A stretch of DNA of 64,000 nt from an uncultured Succinivibrionaceae bacterium (GTDB lineage: Bacteria > Pseudomonadota > Gammaproteobacteria > Enterobacterales > Succinivibrionaceae). Numbering within the stretch: position 1 is the first letter of the stretch; every line of letters begins with the position of its first letter. Below, piece by piece: positions 9,548 through 20,447 of this stretch. The notes under the pieces were generated by a model. That model saw only the letters and a program-made list of their open reading frames with translations, was not told the origin of the DNA and did not search any database. The stretch lies in the NCBI GenBank assembly GCA_944393045.1, contig CALXYT010000002.1, positions 79,916 to 143,915 of the forward strand, read 5' to 3'. The translations under genes and the position numbers were made by a program.

Positions 9548-12500
9548 TTATAAAGCAGGTTTAGCGTATACCACCGTGGTATCATACCCAGTCACAAAAC
9601 GTAAATTCTCTAATAATTGATTATTTGGCTCTATTTTTATCTCTGAAGGAGAAATTAGTAAGCCATTCTTATGCTCTAATATTACCTCAAGTGGGACATT
9701 TCCTGGATTGCTATTTGCCTGTTTTACAATCTCATCTAAAACATTGGCAGATGCCATATTATCTTCATTGATAAAAATACGTACAGCCTTAGCTAAGGCG
9801 CTACGAGCCATAGCTATATTCATGATTGATTTTGGGGATAACTTAGTGCATTTATTAAAATTATCATACCCAGCAATACCAGATACTATTAAAAGCTCAT
9901 TTTCTTTAATAATTTCGCTATATTTATCAATATCTTCATTCCAAATAGTAATTGATAATTTGCCTGTATAATCCTCAATTATGCAATTTAGTAAACTCTT
10001 ACCATCTTTAGTTTTACGGTTCTCTACTTTTATAACAATACCAGCCACGGTATAAATTTCTTTTTTCTCCTCACCGAAATCAGCAGGATGAATTTCTCCA
10101 ATGGAGTATCTGGTAATGTTTTTAATTTCAGAGAGATATTGATCAATCGGATGTCCTGTCAAATATAACCCTAAAGTATCTATTTCCCCCTTACGCCATG
10201 CTAGATCAGATAAAGGCTTACAATCTTCATATTCAGGCTCATCAAACTCACTTTCCTCAAAAGCTGCAAAAATATCAAAATCGCCACTATCTTTATTTTG
10301 TTTTGTTTCTTGCGAAAGTTTTAAGGCTGTATCAACACTATTTAATAATGCTGCCCTATGAGGTCCTAGCCCATCCATAGCACCTGCATTGATAAGAGCC
10401 TCTAAAATACGACGATTTATCACCTTGCCATCAACTCTTCGAGCAAAATCAAAGATACTCTTAAATGGACCGTTTTCCTCTCTTTCACGCATAAACTCGG
10501 CAACAGGCCCCTCACCTACCCCTTTAATTGCTCCTAAGCTATAGATGATTTCCCCTGATTTATTAACAATAAAATGAATTTGTCCCTCATTGATACTTGG
10601 TGGCAAAATCTTTATACCAAGTCTTCTGCATTCATTAACGTAAACAACAATTTTTTCTGCATTTTCTTTATCAGCTGTCATCATAGCCGCTAAAAATTCA
10701 GCAGGAAAATGCGTCTTTAACCAAAGTGTCTGAAATGATACTAAAGCATATGCAGCTGAGTGGGATTTATTAAAACCATAGCCTGCAAACTTTTCTACCT
10801 GGTCAAAGATTTTCATGGCTAAATCGCCATCAATACCTCTATCCTCAGCCCCCTTTTTAAAGACACTGCGCTGCTTTGCCATTTCTTCAGGCTTTTTCTT
10901 ACCCATTGCTCTTCTAAGTAAGTCCGCACCACCTAAAGTATACCCCGCTAGAGCCTGGGCAATCTGCATTACCTGTTCCTGATAAACTACAATGCCATAT
11001 GTTGGCTCAAGAATAGGTTTTAAGCATGGATGCTGAAAATCAGGATGTGGATATGCTACTTGCTCAAGACCATGTTTACGATTAACAAAGTTATCCACCA
11101 TGCCGCAACCAATAGGACCTGGACGGTAAAGAGCAACAAGCGCAATCATATCCTCAAAGCAATCTGGTTGCATTTTTCTAATTAAATCACGCATGCCTCG
11201 TGATTCAAGCTGAAAGATTGCCGTGGTTTCACCAGATTTTAAGACCTCATATGCTTTTGGATCGGCAAGATCAATTTTAGAAATATCAACTAGTTCCTTT
11301 CCTTCACGCCTCATGCGCTCATTTATCATCTCTAAGGCCCAGTCGATAATCGTAAGTGTCCTTAAACCTAAGAAGTCAAACTTTACAAGCCCTGCCTCTT
11401 CTACATCGTGCTTATCAAATTGCGTTTTAAAATCAAGGCCATCACTATCACACATTAAAGGCGCAAAATCAGTAATGCATGTAGGCGAAATTACAACACC
11501 ACCTGCGTGTTTACCATTGGATGTGGTAATCCCCTCAAGCCTCATAGCAATATCGAGAACCGTATGTACGTCTTCTTCTTTTTCATAGCGATTTTTTAAA
11601 GTCTTATCTTCATTCTCAAAAATCGCCTGCTTTAATGTAATATCAAGAGGCTTGGATGGTATAAGTTTAGCCAAGCCATCACCGAAGCTATAACTAAACC
11701 CCATACAGCGTGCTACTGATTTAATAGATGCCTTAGCTGCCAATGTCCCAAAAGTTATAATCTGTGATACTGATTGACGACCATACTTTTCGGCTACATG
11801 CTGAATAACCTTACCACGATTATCCATACAAAAGTCCACATCGAAGTCAGGCATTGATACACGTTCTGGATTTAAGAATCTCTCAAAGAGTAAATCAAAA
11901 GCTAATGGATCAAAATCCGTAATTTTTATAGCATACGCTACTAATGAACCACCACCAGAACCACGACCAGGGCCTACTGGTACATGGTTATTCTTAGACC
12001 ACTGAATAAATTCCATAACTATTAAGAAGTAGCCTGGGAAGTCCATTCTAATAATTACATCAAGCTCGGTTTCTAAACGTGTAATATATCTTGGCCTTTG
12101 CTTATCACGCTCTTCTTTATCAGGATATAAAAACTCTAAACGCTTCTCTAAACCTTCATAAGCTTCTTTTTTTAGATACTCAGCAGCCGTTAAATTACCA
12201 GTCGGAAAACGTGGTAAGAAATTTTTGCCAATATGCAAAGTTACCGTACAGCGTTTAGCTATTTCATAAGAGTTTTCCAGTGCTTCAGGAATATCTTTAA
12301 ACAGCTCTGCCATTTCATCGGCTGTTTTAAAATACATTTCCTCAGTATAAGGATGAACCCAATGTTCATCTGATAATAAAACCTTATCCTGAATAGCTAC
12401 TCGTATTTTATGAATCTGAAAATCTTCTCGTTTTAAAAACATTACCTTATTAGTAGCGACAATCGGTAAATCGTAATTTACTGCCAATAATAATGCTTGT

Positions 12501-13054
12501 TCAATATAAGATTCTTCATGAGGTCTTTTTAAACGAGAGACTTCTAAGTAAAAGCGATCCTTAAAATGCGCCAGGTAAAACTCTAGACGCTTTTTTACTA
12601 ACTCTTCTTTACCAGCAATTATGCCCTTGCCTATATCACCATCAACGCCACCTGATAATAAGATAATCCCCTCGGAGAACTTTGATAACCAAGATAAGTT
12701 AATACAAGTTTGATGATCTAAATCGCCTCTTCTCCAGGCATTAGATTCAAGCTCAACAATATTGCGGTAACCTAAATCATTCATCGCAAGCAAGGTTACG
12801 GTAAAAAATTCACATATGCTTTCTTTAGTAGGAGAGTCATCATAAACATTTAAATCAATACCATAAATTGGTTTTAAACCTTGCGATCTTGTTTGCTCAA
12901 AAAGCTTTATCGTATTGCACTGATTCATAAAATCAGTAATGGCAATGGCAGGGAAGCCTAAAGCTTTAGCATTTTGCACAACTGCCTTAACATCCATTAA
13001 ACCATCACGCATGGAGTAATCAGTATGCACACGTAAATGCACAAAATTAGTCAT
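9548..13054 (-). CDS. dnaE: DNA polymerase III subunit alpha
   Basis: Replicative polymerase catalytic subunit. At 1168 residues it is the normal DnaE1 size. An N-terminal PHP domain begins [15 protein letters not shown]. The polymerase core contains the catalytic PDFDVDF motif near residue 400 and [16 protein letters not shown] just before it. A C-terminal HhH and OB-fold region ([16 protein letters not shown]) follows. The ATG overlaps the rnhB stop by 8 nt and is preceded by GGGGGAG, so translation is probably coupled. The rnhB-dnaE-accA order matches E. coli. Confidence 0.97.
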   Translation of the reverse strand: MTNFVHLRVHTDYSMRDGLMDVKAVVQNAKALGFPAIAITDFMNQCNTIKLFEQTRSQGLKPIYGIDLNVYDDSPTKESICEFFTVTLLAMNDLGYRNIVELESNAWRRGDLDHQTCINLSWLSKFSEGIILLSGGVDGDIGKGIIAGKEELVKKRLEFYLAHFKDRFYLEVSRLKRPHEESYIEQALLLAVNYDLPIVATNKVMFLKREDFQIHKIRVAIQDKVLLSDEHWVHPYTEEMYFKTADEMAELFKDIPEALENSYEIAKRCTVTLHIGKNFLPRFPTGNLTAAEYLKKEAYEGLEKRLEFLYPDKEERDKQRPRYITRLETELDVIIRMDFPGYFLIVMEFIQWSKNNHVPVGPGRGSGGGSLVAYAIKITDFDPLAFDLLFERFLNPERVSMPDFDVDFCMDNRGKVIQHVAEKYGRQSVSQIITFGTLAAKASIKSVARCMGFSYSFGDGLAKLIPSKPLDITLKQAIFENEDKTLKNRYEKEEDVHTVLDIAMRLEGITTSNGKHAGGVVISPTCITDFAPLMCDSDGLDFKTQFDKHDVEEAGLVKFDFLGLRTLTIIDWALEMINERMRREGKELVDISKIDLADPKAYEVLKSGETTAIFQLESRGMRDLIRKMQPDCFEDMIALVALYRPGPIGCGMVDNFVNRKHGLEQVAYPHPDFQHPCLKPILEPTYGIVVYQEQVMQIAQALAGYTLGGADLLRRAMGKKKPEEMAKQRSVFKKGAEDRGIDGDLAMKIFDQVEKFAGYGFNKSHSAAYALVSFQTLWLKTHFPAEFLAAMMTADKENAEKIVVYVNECRRLGIKILPPSINEGQIHFIVNKSGEIIYSLGAIKGVGEGPVAEFMREREENGPFKSIFDFARRVDGKVINRRILEALINAGAMDGLGPHRAALLNSVDTALKLSQETKQNKDSGDFDIFAAFEESEFDEPEYEDCKPLSDLAWRKGEIDTLGLYLTGHPIDQYLSEIKNITRYSIGEIHPADFGEEKKEIYTVAGIVIKVENRKTKDGKSLLNCIIEDYTGKLSITIWNEDIDKYSEIIKENELLIVSGIAGYDNFNKCTKLSPKSIMNIAMARSALAKAVRIFINEDNMASANVLDEIVKQANSNPGNVPLEVILEHKNGLLISPSEIKIEPNNQLLENLRFVTGYDTTVVYAKPAL

Positions 13055-13664
13055 TATCTCCCCCTAAAAGCTTTCTTACAGGTCCATAAGTTTTTCGGTA
13101 ACAAGGTAAAATACCATATTGCTCAATTGCTGCTAAGTGAGCTTTAGTAGGATAACCTTTATGAGATGCAAAACCATATTGCGGATATTTTTTATCAAGC
13201 TCAATAAGTTCTTTATCACGAGTTACTTTTGCTAAAATAGAGGCGGCACTAATTTCTGGAACTAAACTATCGCCCTTTACCACGCTTAATGCTCTACAAA
13301 ATAAATCCTTAGGAGTTTTATTACCATCAATTAAAGCCATATCAGGTTTGATAGATAATGCTTCTAATGCTCTTTTCATGGCAAGTAAAGAGGCCTGTAA
13401 AATATTAAGCTTGTCAATTTCCTCATTAGTGCATTCACTAATGGCATAAGCTAAGGCTTTCTCTTTAATTTCCTCAAAAAGTACTAAGCGCTTTTTTTCT
13501 GATAACTTTTTTGAATCATCAAGCCCGATAATTGGTTTATCAGGATCTAAAATAACGGCAGCTGCTACCACATTACCAACCAACGGTCCCCTGCCTGCCT
13601 CATCACAACCAGCAAAAATATGCGTATGTTCATCAGTAGGATAAGTAAAGCTTGTGGTAATCAT
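13047..13664 (-). CDS. rnhB: ribonuclease HII
   Basis: Type 2 RNase H that cleaves RNA-DNA hybrids and single ribonucleotides in DNA. The 205-residue length is typical. The signature DEAGRG is at residues 21-26, supplying the first catalytic acidic pair. The C-terminal [14 protein letters not shown] block is also conserved. It lies 76 bp downstream of lpxB and overlaps dnaE by 8 nt, placing genome maintenance and lipid A genes on one transcript. Confidence 0.95.
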   Translation of the reverse strand: MITTSFTYPTDEHTHIFAGCDEAGRGPLVGNVVAAAVILDPDKPIIGLDDSKKLSEKKRLVLFEEIKEKALAYAISECTNEEIDKLNILQASLLAMKRALEALSIKPDMALIDGNKTPKDLFCRALSVVKGDSLVPEISAASILAKVTRDKELIELDKKYPQYGFASHKGYPTKAHLAAIEQYGILPCYRKTYGPVRKLLGGDND

Positions 13665-13740
13665 TATTGCAGTCCTTTATGTATATAAAATATGAATATG
13701 AATGCTAATACCAAAAGATTTAATGGTACCTTTTATGAAA

Positions 13741-14961
13741 CTAGTCTTTTTTAGCTAGTTTTTGTTGATTAAGAAGAGCAACTAGCTCATCGTATTTTTG
13801 CTTAATAATCTTCATGACCACATCAGCTGCAATAGCATCAGAATCAACCATCATTTCACGATGAATACGAGTGAAATCTTCTAATAACTGACTATCCTCA
13901 GTAGTAAATATCTTACTAATCTCATCGTAGATATTTTGAGGGGTGCAATCATCTTGAATTAACTCTTTTACTGCCTTGCGACCACATAATAAATTTGGTA
14001 ATGAGAATGAATCTATCTTAAGCATTCTGCGCCCAATTGCGGCAGTAATTTGATTTACAATATAGCATACCACCATACGCTTTTTAAAAAGCATAGCCTC
14101 TAAAGTTGCCGTACCAGAGGCTATCATTACGGCATTAGCAGCAGCTAGTACATTATGAGATTGCCCAACATAAATAACTAACGGAATAGAAGGAGCATGT
14201 TTAAGCCATAATTTACGAACAAGCTGCGCTTTTTGGTAAGTTGTCGCAGCGCAAATAAATCTCATAACAGGATAAGTACTAACAAGCTTATAGGCTGCCT
14301 CAGCAAATTCTGGCACTAAAAAACGAATTTCGCTTGTTCTTGAACCAGGCATTACTGCAACTATTTGATTACAAGTACGAGCTTCTTCCGTAAAGCCTAA
14401 TGTCCAACGAGCAAAAGTAGTTGGTACTGATAATGGAATTTCTTTCGCTAGGCGATGACCAACATAAGTACATGGCGTATTATGCTTATCATAAAATTCT
14501 TTTTCAAAAGGTAAGATAGAAAGCACCATATCAGTAGCTGCTTTTATCTTATGAATACGACCCTGACGCCAAGCCCAAACAGAAGGACTCACATAATGAA
14601 TGGTAGCTATACCCTCTTGCTTTAATTTATACTCAACTGATAAATTAAAATCAGGGCCATCGATACCAATATAGATATCAGGATGTAATTGTAATAATTT
14701 TTTAATTAGTCTATGGCGTAAACATAAAATTCTTGGTAAGGCGGTAAGCACCTCACCAATCCCCATAACTGAGAGCTGTTCCATATCACAAAACTCACCC
14801 TCAGCTGAAGCTACTTTGCGCATTTTTGGACCATATATACCCACAAACTTTGCTTTAGGATCACGCTTTAGTATTTCAAGCATTAATCCCTCGCCTAAGG
14901 TATCACCTGAGGCCTCACAAGCAACAATAGCATATACATGGCTTAAGGTAACAGACGCCAT
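13741..14961 (-). CDS. lpxB: lipid-A-disaccharide synthase
   Basis: GT19 glycosyltransferase that joins UDP-diacylglucosamine and lipid X into the lipid A disaccharide at the inner membrane. Conserved blocks are ACEASGDTLGEGL near the N-terminus, YVSPSVWAWRQGRIHKI around residue 125 and MPGSRTSEIRFLVPEF around 205. The 406 residues are slightly longer than in E. coli (382), mostly through terminal extensions. The ATG directly abuts the lpxA stop (TAA then ATG), implying coupled translation. Confidence 0.95.
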   Translation of the reverse strand: MASVTLSHVYAIVACEASGDTLGEGLMLEILKRDPKAKFVGIYGPKMRKVASAEGEFCDMEQLSVMGIGEVLTALPRILCLRHRLIKKLLQLHPDIYIGIDGPDFNLSVEYKLKQEGIATIHYVSPSVWAWRQGRIHKIKAATDMVLSILPFEKEFYDKHNTPCTYVGHRLAKEIPLSVPTTFARWTLGFTEEARTCNQIVAVMPGSRTSEIRFLVPEFAEAAYKLVSTYPVMRFICAATTYQKAQLVRKLWLKHAPSIPLVIYVGQSHNVLAAANAVMIASGTATLEAMLFKKRMVVCYIVNQITAAIGRRMLKIDSFSLPNLLCGRKAVKELIQDDCTPQNIYDEISKIFTTEDSQLLEDFTRIHREMMVDSDAIAADVVMKIIKQKYDELVALLNQQKLAKKD

Positions 14962-15750
14962 TTATCTGCAAATACCTCTTGTACTTTCCTTTAAAAAGTC
15001 TACCAGTAACTGAATAGATGGCTCTTGTGCTACTAAAGGAAGAAGCTTATTTACAGCCTCCTCAATAGTATTACCTTCCTTATAAACTATCATATAGGCA
15101 TGACGAATAAGGGATATAGCTTCCGGAGAAAAACCACGACGCTTTAATCCTTCTTTATTAATACCAAAAGGCTTAGCGTAGTGGCCGGCTGCCATCACAA
15201 AAGGTGGTACATCTTGGTTCAGCGCTGCCATACCAGCCACAAAGGCATGATCACCAACTCTACCGAATTGATGTATTGCGGCAAGCCCCCCAAAAATCAC
15301 CCAATTGCCGATATGCACATGCCCTGCAAGTGTTGCATTATTAGCAAAGATACAATCATCACCTACCACGCAATCATGAGCGATATGGACATTAACCATC
15401 AGTAGATTTCTACTACCAACTTTTGTGATACCTTTGTCTTGGACAGTACCACGATGTAAAGTACAATGCTCACGAATAACATTATCATCACCTATTTCTA
15501 GATAAGTTCTTTCACCTGCGTACTTCTTGTCCTGACAATCCTCACCAATAGTCACATAATGATAAATTTTATTACGCGCACCGAGCTTAGTTGGTCCTTT
15601 TAGCACACAGTGAGAGCCAATTATGGTATCAGCACCGATATCTACCTCAGGTCCAATAATAGACCAAGGACCTACCACCACACCTTGAGCTATATTAGCC
15701 TCAGGACTTACGATGGCAGTTTCATGGATTTGGGCATTACTATCAATCAT
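14962..15750 (-). CDS. lpxA: acyl-ACP--UDP-N-acetylglucosamine O-acyltransferase
   Basis: First enzyme of lipid A synthesis, a trimeric left-handed beta-helix protein. The 262-residue length equals E. coli LpxA. Repeated hexapeptides of the [LIV]GxxxI type run through the first two thirds. The catalytic His region [14 protein letters not shown] and the following [13 protein letters not shown] block are intact. It is the third gene of the lpxD-fabZ-lpxA-lpxB set, 23 bp after fabZ. Confidence 0.96.
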   Translation of the reverse strand: MIDSNAQIHETAIVSPEANIAQGVVVGPWSIIGPEVDIGADTIIGSHCVLKGPTKLGARNKIYHYVTIGEDCQDKKYAGERTYLEIGDDNVIREHCTLHRGTVQDKGITKVGSRNLLMVNVHIAHDCVVGDDCIFANNATLAGHVHIGNWVIFGGLAAIHQFGRVGDHAFVAGMAALNQDVPPFVMAAGHYAKPFGINKEGLKRRGFSPEAISLIRHAYMIVYKEGNTIEEAVNKLLPLVAQEPSIQLLVDFLKESTRGICR

Positions 15751-15773
15751 TTTTGCTCTCCTGTAAGGATATA

Positions 15774-16235
15774 TTAGTCTTTACGTTTTGCGCACATTAA
15801 ATCAGCTGTGCAAACAACTTCACCATTTACACTAGCTACACCTGTGAACTTAGCAATACCACGTCTTTCCTTAAGGTATTCCACCTCAAGAATTAACTGA
15901 TCGCCAGGTACTACTGGATGCTTAAAGCGAGCATTATCAATTGAAGCGAAATAATAAAGCTCACCAGGTTGTGGTTTACCAACCATAGTAAAAGCTAAAA
16001 TACCTGTTGCTTGAGCCATTGCCTCAAGAATTAACACCCCTGGTAAAACTGGTTTACTTGGAAAATGTCCCTGAAAGAATGGTTCATTAAATGAAACATT
16101 TTTTACTGCTTTAAGAATCTTGCGCTCTTCTGAAATTTCGTAATTTAATACACGATCTACCAAGAGAAATGGATAGCGATGAGGCAAAAGTTCTAAAATA
16201 CGTTGAATATCTAATTCGTTAGCTGCGTTACTCAA
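15774..16235 (-). CDS. fabZ: 3-hydroxyacyl-ACP dehydratase FabZ
   Basis: Hot-dog fold dehydratase of fatty acid elongation. [14 protein letters not shown] at residues 16-29 and the active-site block [20 protein letters not shown] (catalytic His and Glu) are intact in 153 residues. The start is a TTG at 16235. No other in-frame start precedes the conserved region, and AAGGA lies 8 nt upstream. The TTG overlaps the lpxD stop by 8 nt, so initiation probably depends on lpxD translation. FabZ competes with LpxA for 3-hydroxyacyl-ACP, so the shared operon makes sense. Confidence 0.96.
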   Translation of the reverse strand: MSNAANELDIQRILELLPHRYPFLLVDRVLNYEISEERKILKAVKNVSFNEPFFQGHFPSKPVLPGVLILEAMAQATGILAFTMVGKPQPGELYYFASIDNARFKHPVVPGDQLILEVEYLKERRGIAKFTGVASVNGEVVCTADLMCAKRKD

Positions 16236-17262
16236 TCGAAGTTTCCTTCTTATTATCTTCAGCCATTTTGGCTTCTATCTTAGACAAACGGTCATTCATC
16301 TTGTTGATTCTTAATAATCTTAAAAGAATCTTAGTCCATTCAGAATGTTCCACCACTGGTAAATAAGATGTATATTTACCAGGTTTAGTAATATCTCTGC
16401 CTACTTGACCTAATATCTGGACACCATCACAAATCTTGATATGTCCATTAAAAGTTGATGTACCACCTACAATACAATATTTACCGAGCGTTACACTTCC
16501 AGCTATTATAGTACCACCAGCAATTGCGGTACCATAACCGATATGGTCATTATGGGCAACTTGCACTAAGTTGTCTATTATAACATTATCTTCAATAACT
16601 GTGTCATCAATTGCACCACGATCTATTGCAGTATGAGCACCAATTTCAACATTATTGCCAATTACCACTCTACCAAGCTGAGGAATTTTAACCCATTTGC
16701 CCTTATCATTGGCATATCCAAAACCATCAGAGCCAATAACTGCACCAGATTGAAATAAACAATCATTGCCTACTACGCAATCATGATAAATAGAGACATT
16801 TGACCAAAGCTTTGTTCTTTGACCTATGATAGCGTTTTTACCTACATAAGATAAGGCGCCAATCTGAGCACCGTCACCAATCTGGGCACCTGCTTCAATA
16901 ACAGCATTTGGACCTACTGAAACATTTGCTCCTAAAATAGCGGTTGGATGAATTACAGCACTTTGAGCAATCCCTTCAGCACAAGGAGGAGTAGTATCAA
17001 AAATTTTAGCAACACGCGCAAAAGCTACATAAGGATCAGCTACTATCACAAATGTAGTGTTGCTCCCTTCAATAACATCTTGCTCTTTAACAATTACAGC
17101 AGCAGCCTTAGTAGTTGCTAGGTACTGCGCCATTTTTTTATCAGATAAAAAACTAATATCAGTACTCTTAGCACTAGCTAAATTAGCTACTGCGGTAACT
17201 TCTACTTGCTCATTACCAACAACTTTGCCACCGATTTTTTGGGCTAATTCTAGTAATTGCAT
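16228..17262 (-). CDS. lpxD: UDP-3-O-(3-hydroxyacyl)glucosamine N-acyltransferase
   Basis: Third enzyme of lipid A synthesis, adding the second 3-hydroxyacyl chain. Of its 344 residues, the N-terminal ~100 form a uridine-binding domain ([15 protein letters not shown]). A long hexapeptide beta-helix follows, with the catalytic His in [10 protein letters not shown] and the family block [21 protein letters not shown]-terminal helix ends the protein. It begins 25 bp after skp and overlaps fabZ by 8 nt. Confidence 0.96.
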   Translation of the reverse strand: MQLLELAQKIGGKVVGNEQVEVTAVANLASAKSTDISFLSDKKMAQYLATTKAAAVIVKEQDVIEGSNTTFVIVADPYVAFARVAKIFDTTPPCAEGIAQSAVIHPTAILGANVSVGPNAVIEAGAQIGDGAQIGALSYVGKNAIIGQRTKLWSNVSIYHDCVVGNDCLFQSGAVIGSDGFGYANDKGKWVKIPQLGRVVIGNNVEIGAHTAIDRGAIDDTVIEDNVIIDNLVQVAHNDHIGYGTAIAGGTIIAGSVTLGKYCIVGGTSTFNGHIKICDGVQILGQVGRDITKPGKYTSYLPVVEHSEWTKILLRLLRINKMNDRLSKIEAKMAEDNKKETSIE

Positions 17263-17287
17263 CAGAATTTCCTGTTATAACTAAAAA

Positions 17288-17794
17288 TTACTTAGACTTT
17301 GCAACAATCTTTATTACTTCATCTGATAAATCTACAGTCTGTGATTTAGAGTAAGCAATACTTTCTGCCTTAAACACGATATCAATGTTATTTTGCTTAG
17401 CTACTTGTTCAAGAGCCTTTTCGATTAACTTAATGATACTCTGGTTTTCTTTAGCAGCAAGCTTTTGCTGTTCTTCACGGTATTCACTAAACTTTACTTG
17501 TAATTCAGTCTGTAATACTTGAAGTTCACGCTGAATCTTAGCACGTTGCTCAGCTGAGGTAGTAGGATTATTTAACTTCTCACCTAGAGCCTGAGCTTCG
17601 CTTTGTAATTTATCTAATGCCTTTTCCTTTGATGCTAGAGCCTTCTTAATCTTAGCTTCAGCAGCCTTAGTCTGAGGGATCTGTGAAATTACATATGGTA
17701 CGCTTATAGCACCAATTTTTTGTTCAGCAGCCTGAGCCACAGAACCAAAAACAAAAGAAGTAGCAAGAATAATAGCAGTTAAATATTTAATCAT
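17288..17794 (-). CDS. skp: periplasmic chaperone Skp/OmpH
   Basis: Holdase chaperone that delivers unfolded outer-membrane proteins to the BAM complex. The 168 residues begin with a Sec signal peptide (cleavage after AQA, about residue 22). The mature part is a charged, coiled-coil-rich Skp domain (Lys/Glu/Gln-rich from ~40 to 125). It lies between bamA and lpxD, its conserved place. A 203-bp spacer precedes it, with a possible TATACT -10 on the minus strand near 17855, so it may have a secondary promoter. Confidence 0.93.
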   Translation of the reverse strand: MIKYLTAIILATSFVFGSVAQAAEQKIGAISVPYVISQIPQTKAAEAKIKKALASKEKALDKLQSEAQALGEKLNNPTTSAEQRAKIQRELQVLQTELQVKFSEYREEQQKLAAKENQSIIKLIEKALEQVAKQNNIDIVFKAESIAYSKSQTVDLSDEVIKIVAKSK

Positions 17795-17997
17795 AAACTC
17801 TCCATATTACAAAATTTTATTACTATTCTTATCTATATTGCGTTAAGTAACTTAGTATAGACAGATCACCATAGATATTAAAGACCACGGGCAAATTTTT
17901 TTAGAATTTTTGTAGCCTTATACAAATTTCTTTACTTTTACCCTAAAAACCCCCTCATCTAAAGCAATCTATCAAACCTTTATAACTGAAACTTTTA

Positions 17998-20439
17998 CTA
18001 GAATGTTCTACCTAAGCTAAAGGAGAAGAACTCAGTACTGTCGCCATCCTTTTTACGTATTGGTCTAGCTAAAGAAAAACCAATAGGTCCCATTGGTGAT
18101 ACCCATAAAACTGTTACCCCGGCAGAAGCACGATATTCTGTTGGATCAGAGTAATCATAAAGGTTCTCACATTTACTTACACAATATCTATAACGCTCTT
18201 CATCAAAGGTGGTATCCCAAAGTGAACCAACATCGACAAAGAGTGTTGTTCTTAACTGATTTTCATAACCCTCTGAGGCAAATGGTGTTGGTACAATTAA
18301 CTGAAAACTTGCAGCGGCAATTGCGTTACCACCAACAGAATCATCAGTAGCCAGCAATGCTTTATTACCCAAATAATTAGTAGAATATAAAGCCTTTGGA
18401 CCTACTGAGTTATACTCAAAGCCTCGTAACCACTCATCGCCACCTAAATAAAAGTTTTCAAAGAACGGTAATATTTGATCATAACCAGATTTTGAGCCAT
18501 AACCGTTACCATAACCAACCTTACCACGGAAATTGAAGATAAACTTCTTTTGCTTATCTAGTGGATAAAAATGGGTAGTCTCAGCAGTTAGCTTATAAAA
18601 TTGAGTATCAGAACCTGGTACTGCTACTTGCGCACCAATAGATTGCTTGTTACCTTCAGTAGGTAAAACACCACGGTCTAAGTAATTTCTAGTAAAACGC
18701 AAGCTTCCGTTGAAATTCTGAAATACTACTTCACTTGAGTTTCTATCAGCATCAGCATAGATATCCCAGAATTTTTGAATTTGCACATAGGCACTAGTTT
18801 GAGATAGTCTATTATATTCATAGGCAACCCCATAACTTACAAAGTTATGTTCATCTAATGGATAACCAAGTGATAAAGAAGCGGAATATTTAGTATTGGT
18901 ATAATCGACAATATTTGCATCACCAGCTTCAAAATCTTCATAGTCAAGACGACCACCTAAACTTACCCCATCAAGCGTAAAATATGGCTCGTTATAACTT
19001 AACTCAAGCTTTCTATTATATTTATTAGTATTTATACCAATGGCAGCTCGACCACCATACCCTAAGAAGTTATCCTGGCTTATTTCACCATTTAACATAA
19101 TACCAGATTCGGTACCGTAACCTACACCAGCCTTAATAGAGCCTGTTGGTCGTTCTTTAACTTTAGTTACCACCTCAACAGTATCAATATCTGAACCTAC
19201 TTTTTTAGGGTCCATTTCCACTGTCTCAAAGAAACCTAACTGATTTAAACGTCTCTTAGAGGTACTAATAGCCTCATTTGATAACCAAGTACCATCCATC
19301 TGACGAATTTCACGTCTAATAACCTCATCGGTAGTAATAGAGTTACCGACAATCTTAACATCAGTTACGTAAATTCTCTTACCAGGAGTTACATTAAAGT
19401 TTAATGACACTGTTTTATTCTTATCATCAATAACCGGATATGCCTTTACTTTAGTATAAGCATAACCAAATTTACCCATGTAACTTGCTAAAACTTCCTC
19501 GGTATGACTTACTTGAGCAGCGTTATACGTTTCACCTTGTTCTAATGGAATAATTTTTTCCATTTCAACTTTATGGCCATAAGTTTCGCCTATAACCTGG
19601 AATTTATCGATGGTATATTGTTCGCCTTCATCAATCGCAATAGTTACATAAATACCCTTTCTATCAGGTGTCAATTCTACTCTACTACTTTTTATATCAA
19701 ATCTTACAAAACCACGATTCATATAATAGGAACGTAAAGTTTCTAAGTCACCATTAAATTGCTGACTCTGAAAATTTCTTGACGCAATAAAATTCCACCA
19801 AGGCACATTATCACGTAATTCAAATTGAGCTAACAATGTTTCCTCAGGAAATGACTTATTACCAACGATATTAATCTGGTCAATCTTGGCGCTTACGCCT
19901 TCAACAAAGTTAAACTTCACATCAACTCGATTGCGAGGTAAGTACACTAAAATGGTATTTACTTTTGCTTGATAACGACCAGTACTATTATAGAAATCTT
20001 CTAAAGAACCTTCTAATTCCTTTAATGTCTGAATATTTAAGATTTCACCTACCTTTATGCCTTGTGATTTAATAATTTCTTCAAGTTGCTCTGTTTTTAT
20101 CGCATCATTACCAGCATAAGTTACACTTACAATTGTTGGTCGTTCTTTAACGGTTATTACTAAAGTACCGTCATCTACAATAGATGCTTGCACATCATCA
20201 AAGTTTTTTGTCGCAAAAACTTGCTTTAATGACTGCTGAATATCTTCTTTTGTTACATCATCACCAACAGAGATAGGCAATGATAATAACACTGCCCCCT
20301 TGGTAACTCGATATAAGCCTTTAACTCTAATATCATTAATATGGATAAGTTCTGACTGAGCGAAAGCATTAAACGAATAGCAAAACGTAAATGCTGCAAA
20401 CACTCCTACTATAAGACGAGAAAAGAAAGAATTTATCAT
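17998..20439 (-). CDS. bamA: outer membrane protein assembly factor BamA
   Basis: Central beta-barrel of the BAM complex that inserts outer-membrane proteins. I take the ATG at 20439, which gives 813 residues starting MINSFFSRLIVGVFAAFTF with a signal peptide cleaved after NAFA. An in-frame TTG at 20454 overlaps the rseP stop but has no ribosome binding site. Five POTRA domains cover about 25-420. The barrel carries the LRGF form of the conserved VRGF loop motif (DEWLRGFEYNSVGP), and the protein ends in Phe, as barrel proteins do. It sits between rseP and skp. Confidence 0.96.
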   Translation of the reverse strand: MINSFFSRLIVGVFAAFTFCYSFNAFAQSELIHINDIRVKGLYRVTKGAVLLSLPISVGDDVTKEDIQQSLKQVFATKNFDDVQASIVDDGTLVITVKERPTIVSVTYAGNDAIKTEQLEEIIKSQGIKVGEILNIQTLKELEGSLEDFYNSTGRYQAKVNTILVYLPRNRVDVKFNFVEGVSAKIDQINIVGNKSFPEETLLAQFELRDNVPWWNFIASRNFQSQQFNGDLETLRSYYMNRGFVRFDIKSSRVELTPDRKGIYVTIAIDEGEQYTIDKFQVIGETYGHKVEMEKIIPLEQGETYNAAQVSHTEEVLASYMGKFGYAYTKVKAYPVIDDKNKTVSLNFNVTPGKRIYVTDVKIVGNSITTDEVIRREIRQMDGTWLSNEAISTSKRRLNQLGFFETVEMDPKKVGSDIDTVEVVTKVKERPTGSIKAGVGYGTESGIMLNGEISQDNFLGYGGRAAIGINTNKYNRKLELSYNEPYFTLDGVSLGGRLDYEDFEAGDANIVDYTNTKYSASLSLGYPLDEHNFVSYGVAYEYNRLSQTSAYVQIQKFWDIYADADRNSSEVVFQNFNGSLRFTRNYLDRGVLPTEGNKQSIGAQVAVPGSDTQFYKLTAETTHFYPLDKQKKFIFNFRGKVGYGNGYGSKSGYDQILPFFENFYLGGDEWLRGFEYNSVGPKALYSTNYLGNKALLATDDSVGGNAIAAASFQLIVPTPFASEGYENQLRTTLFVDVGSLWDTTFDEERYRYCVSKCENLYDYSDPTEYRASAGVTVLWVSPMGPIGFSLARPIRKKDGDSTEFFSFSLGRTF

Positions 20440-20447
20440 ATTCTTAG

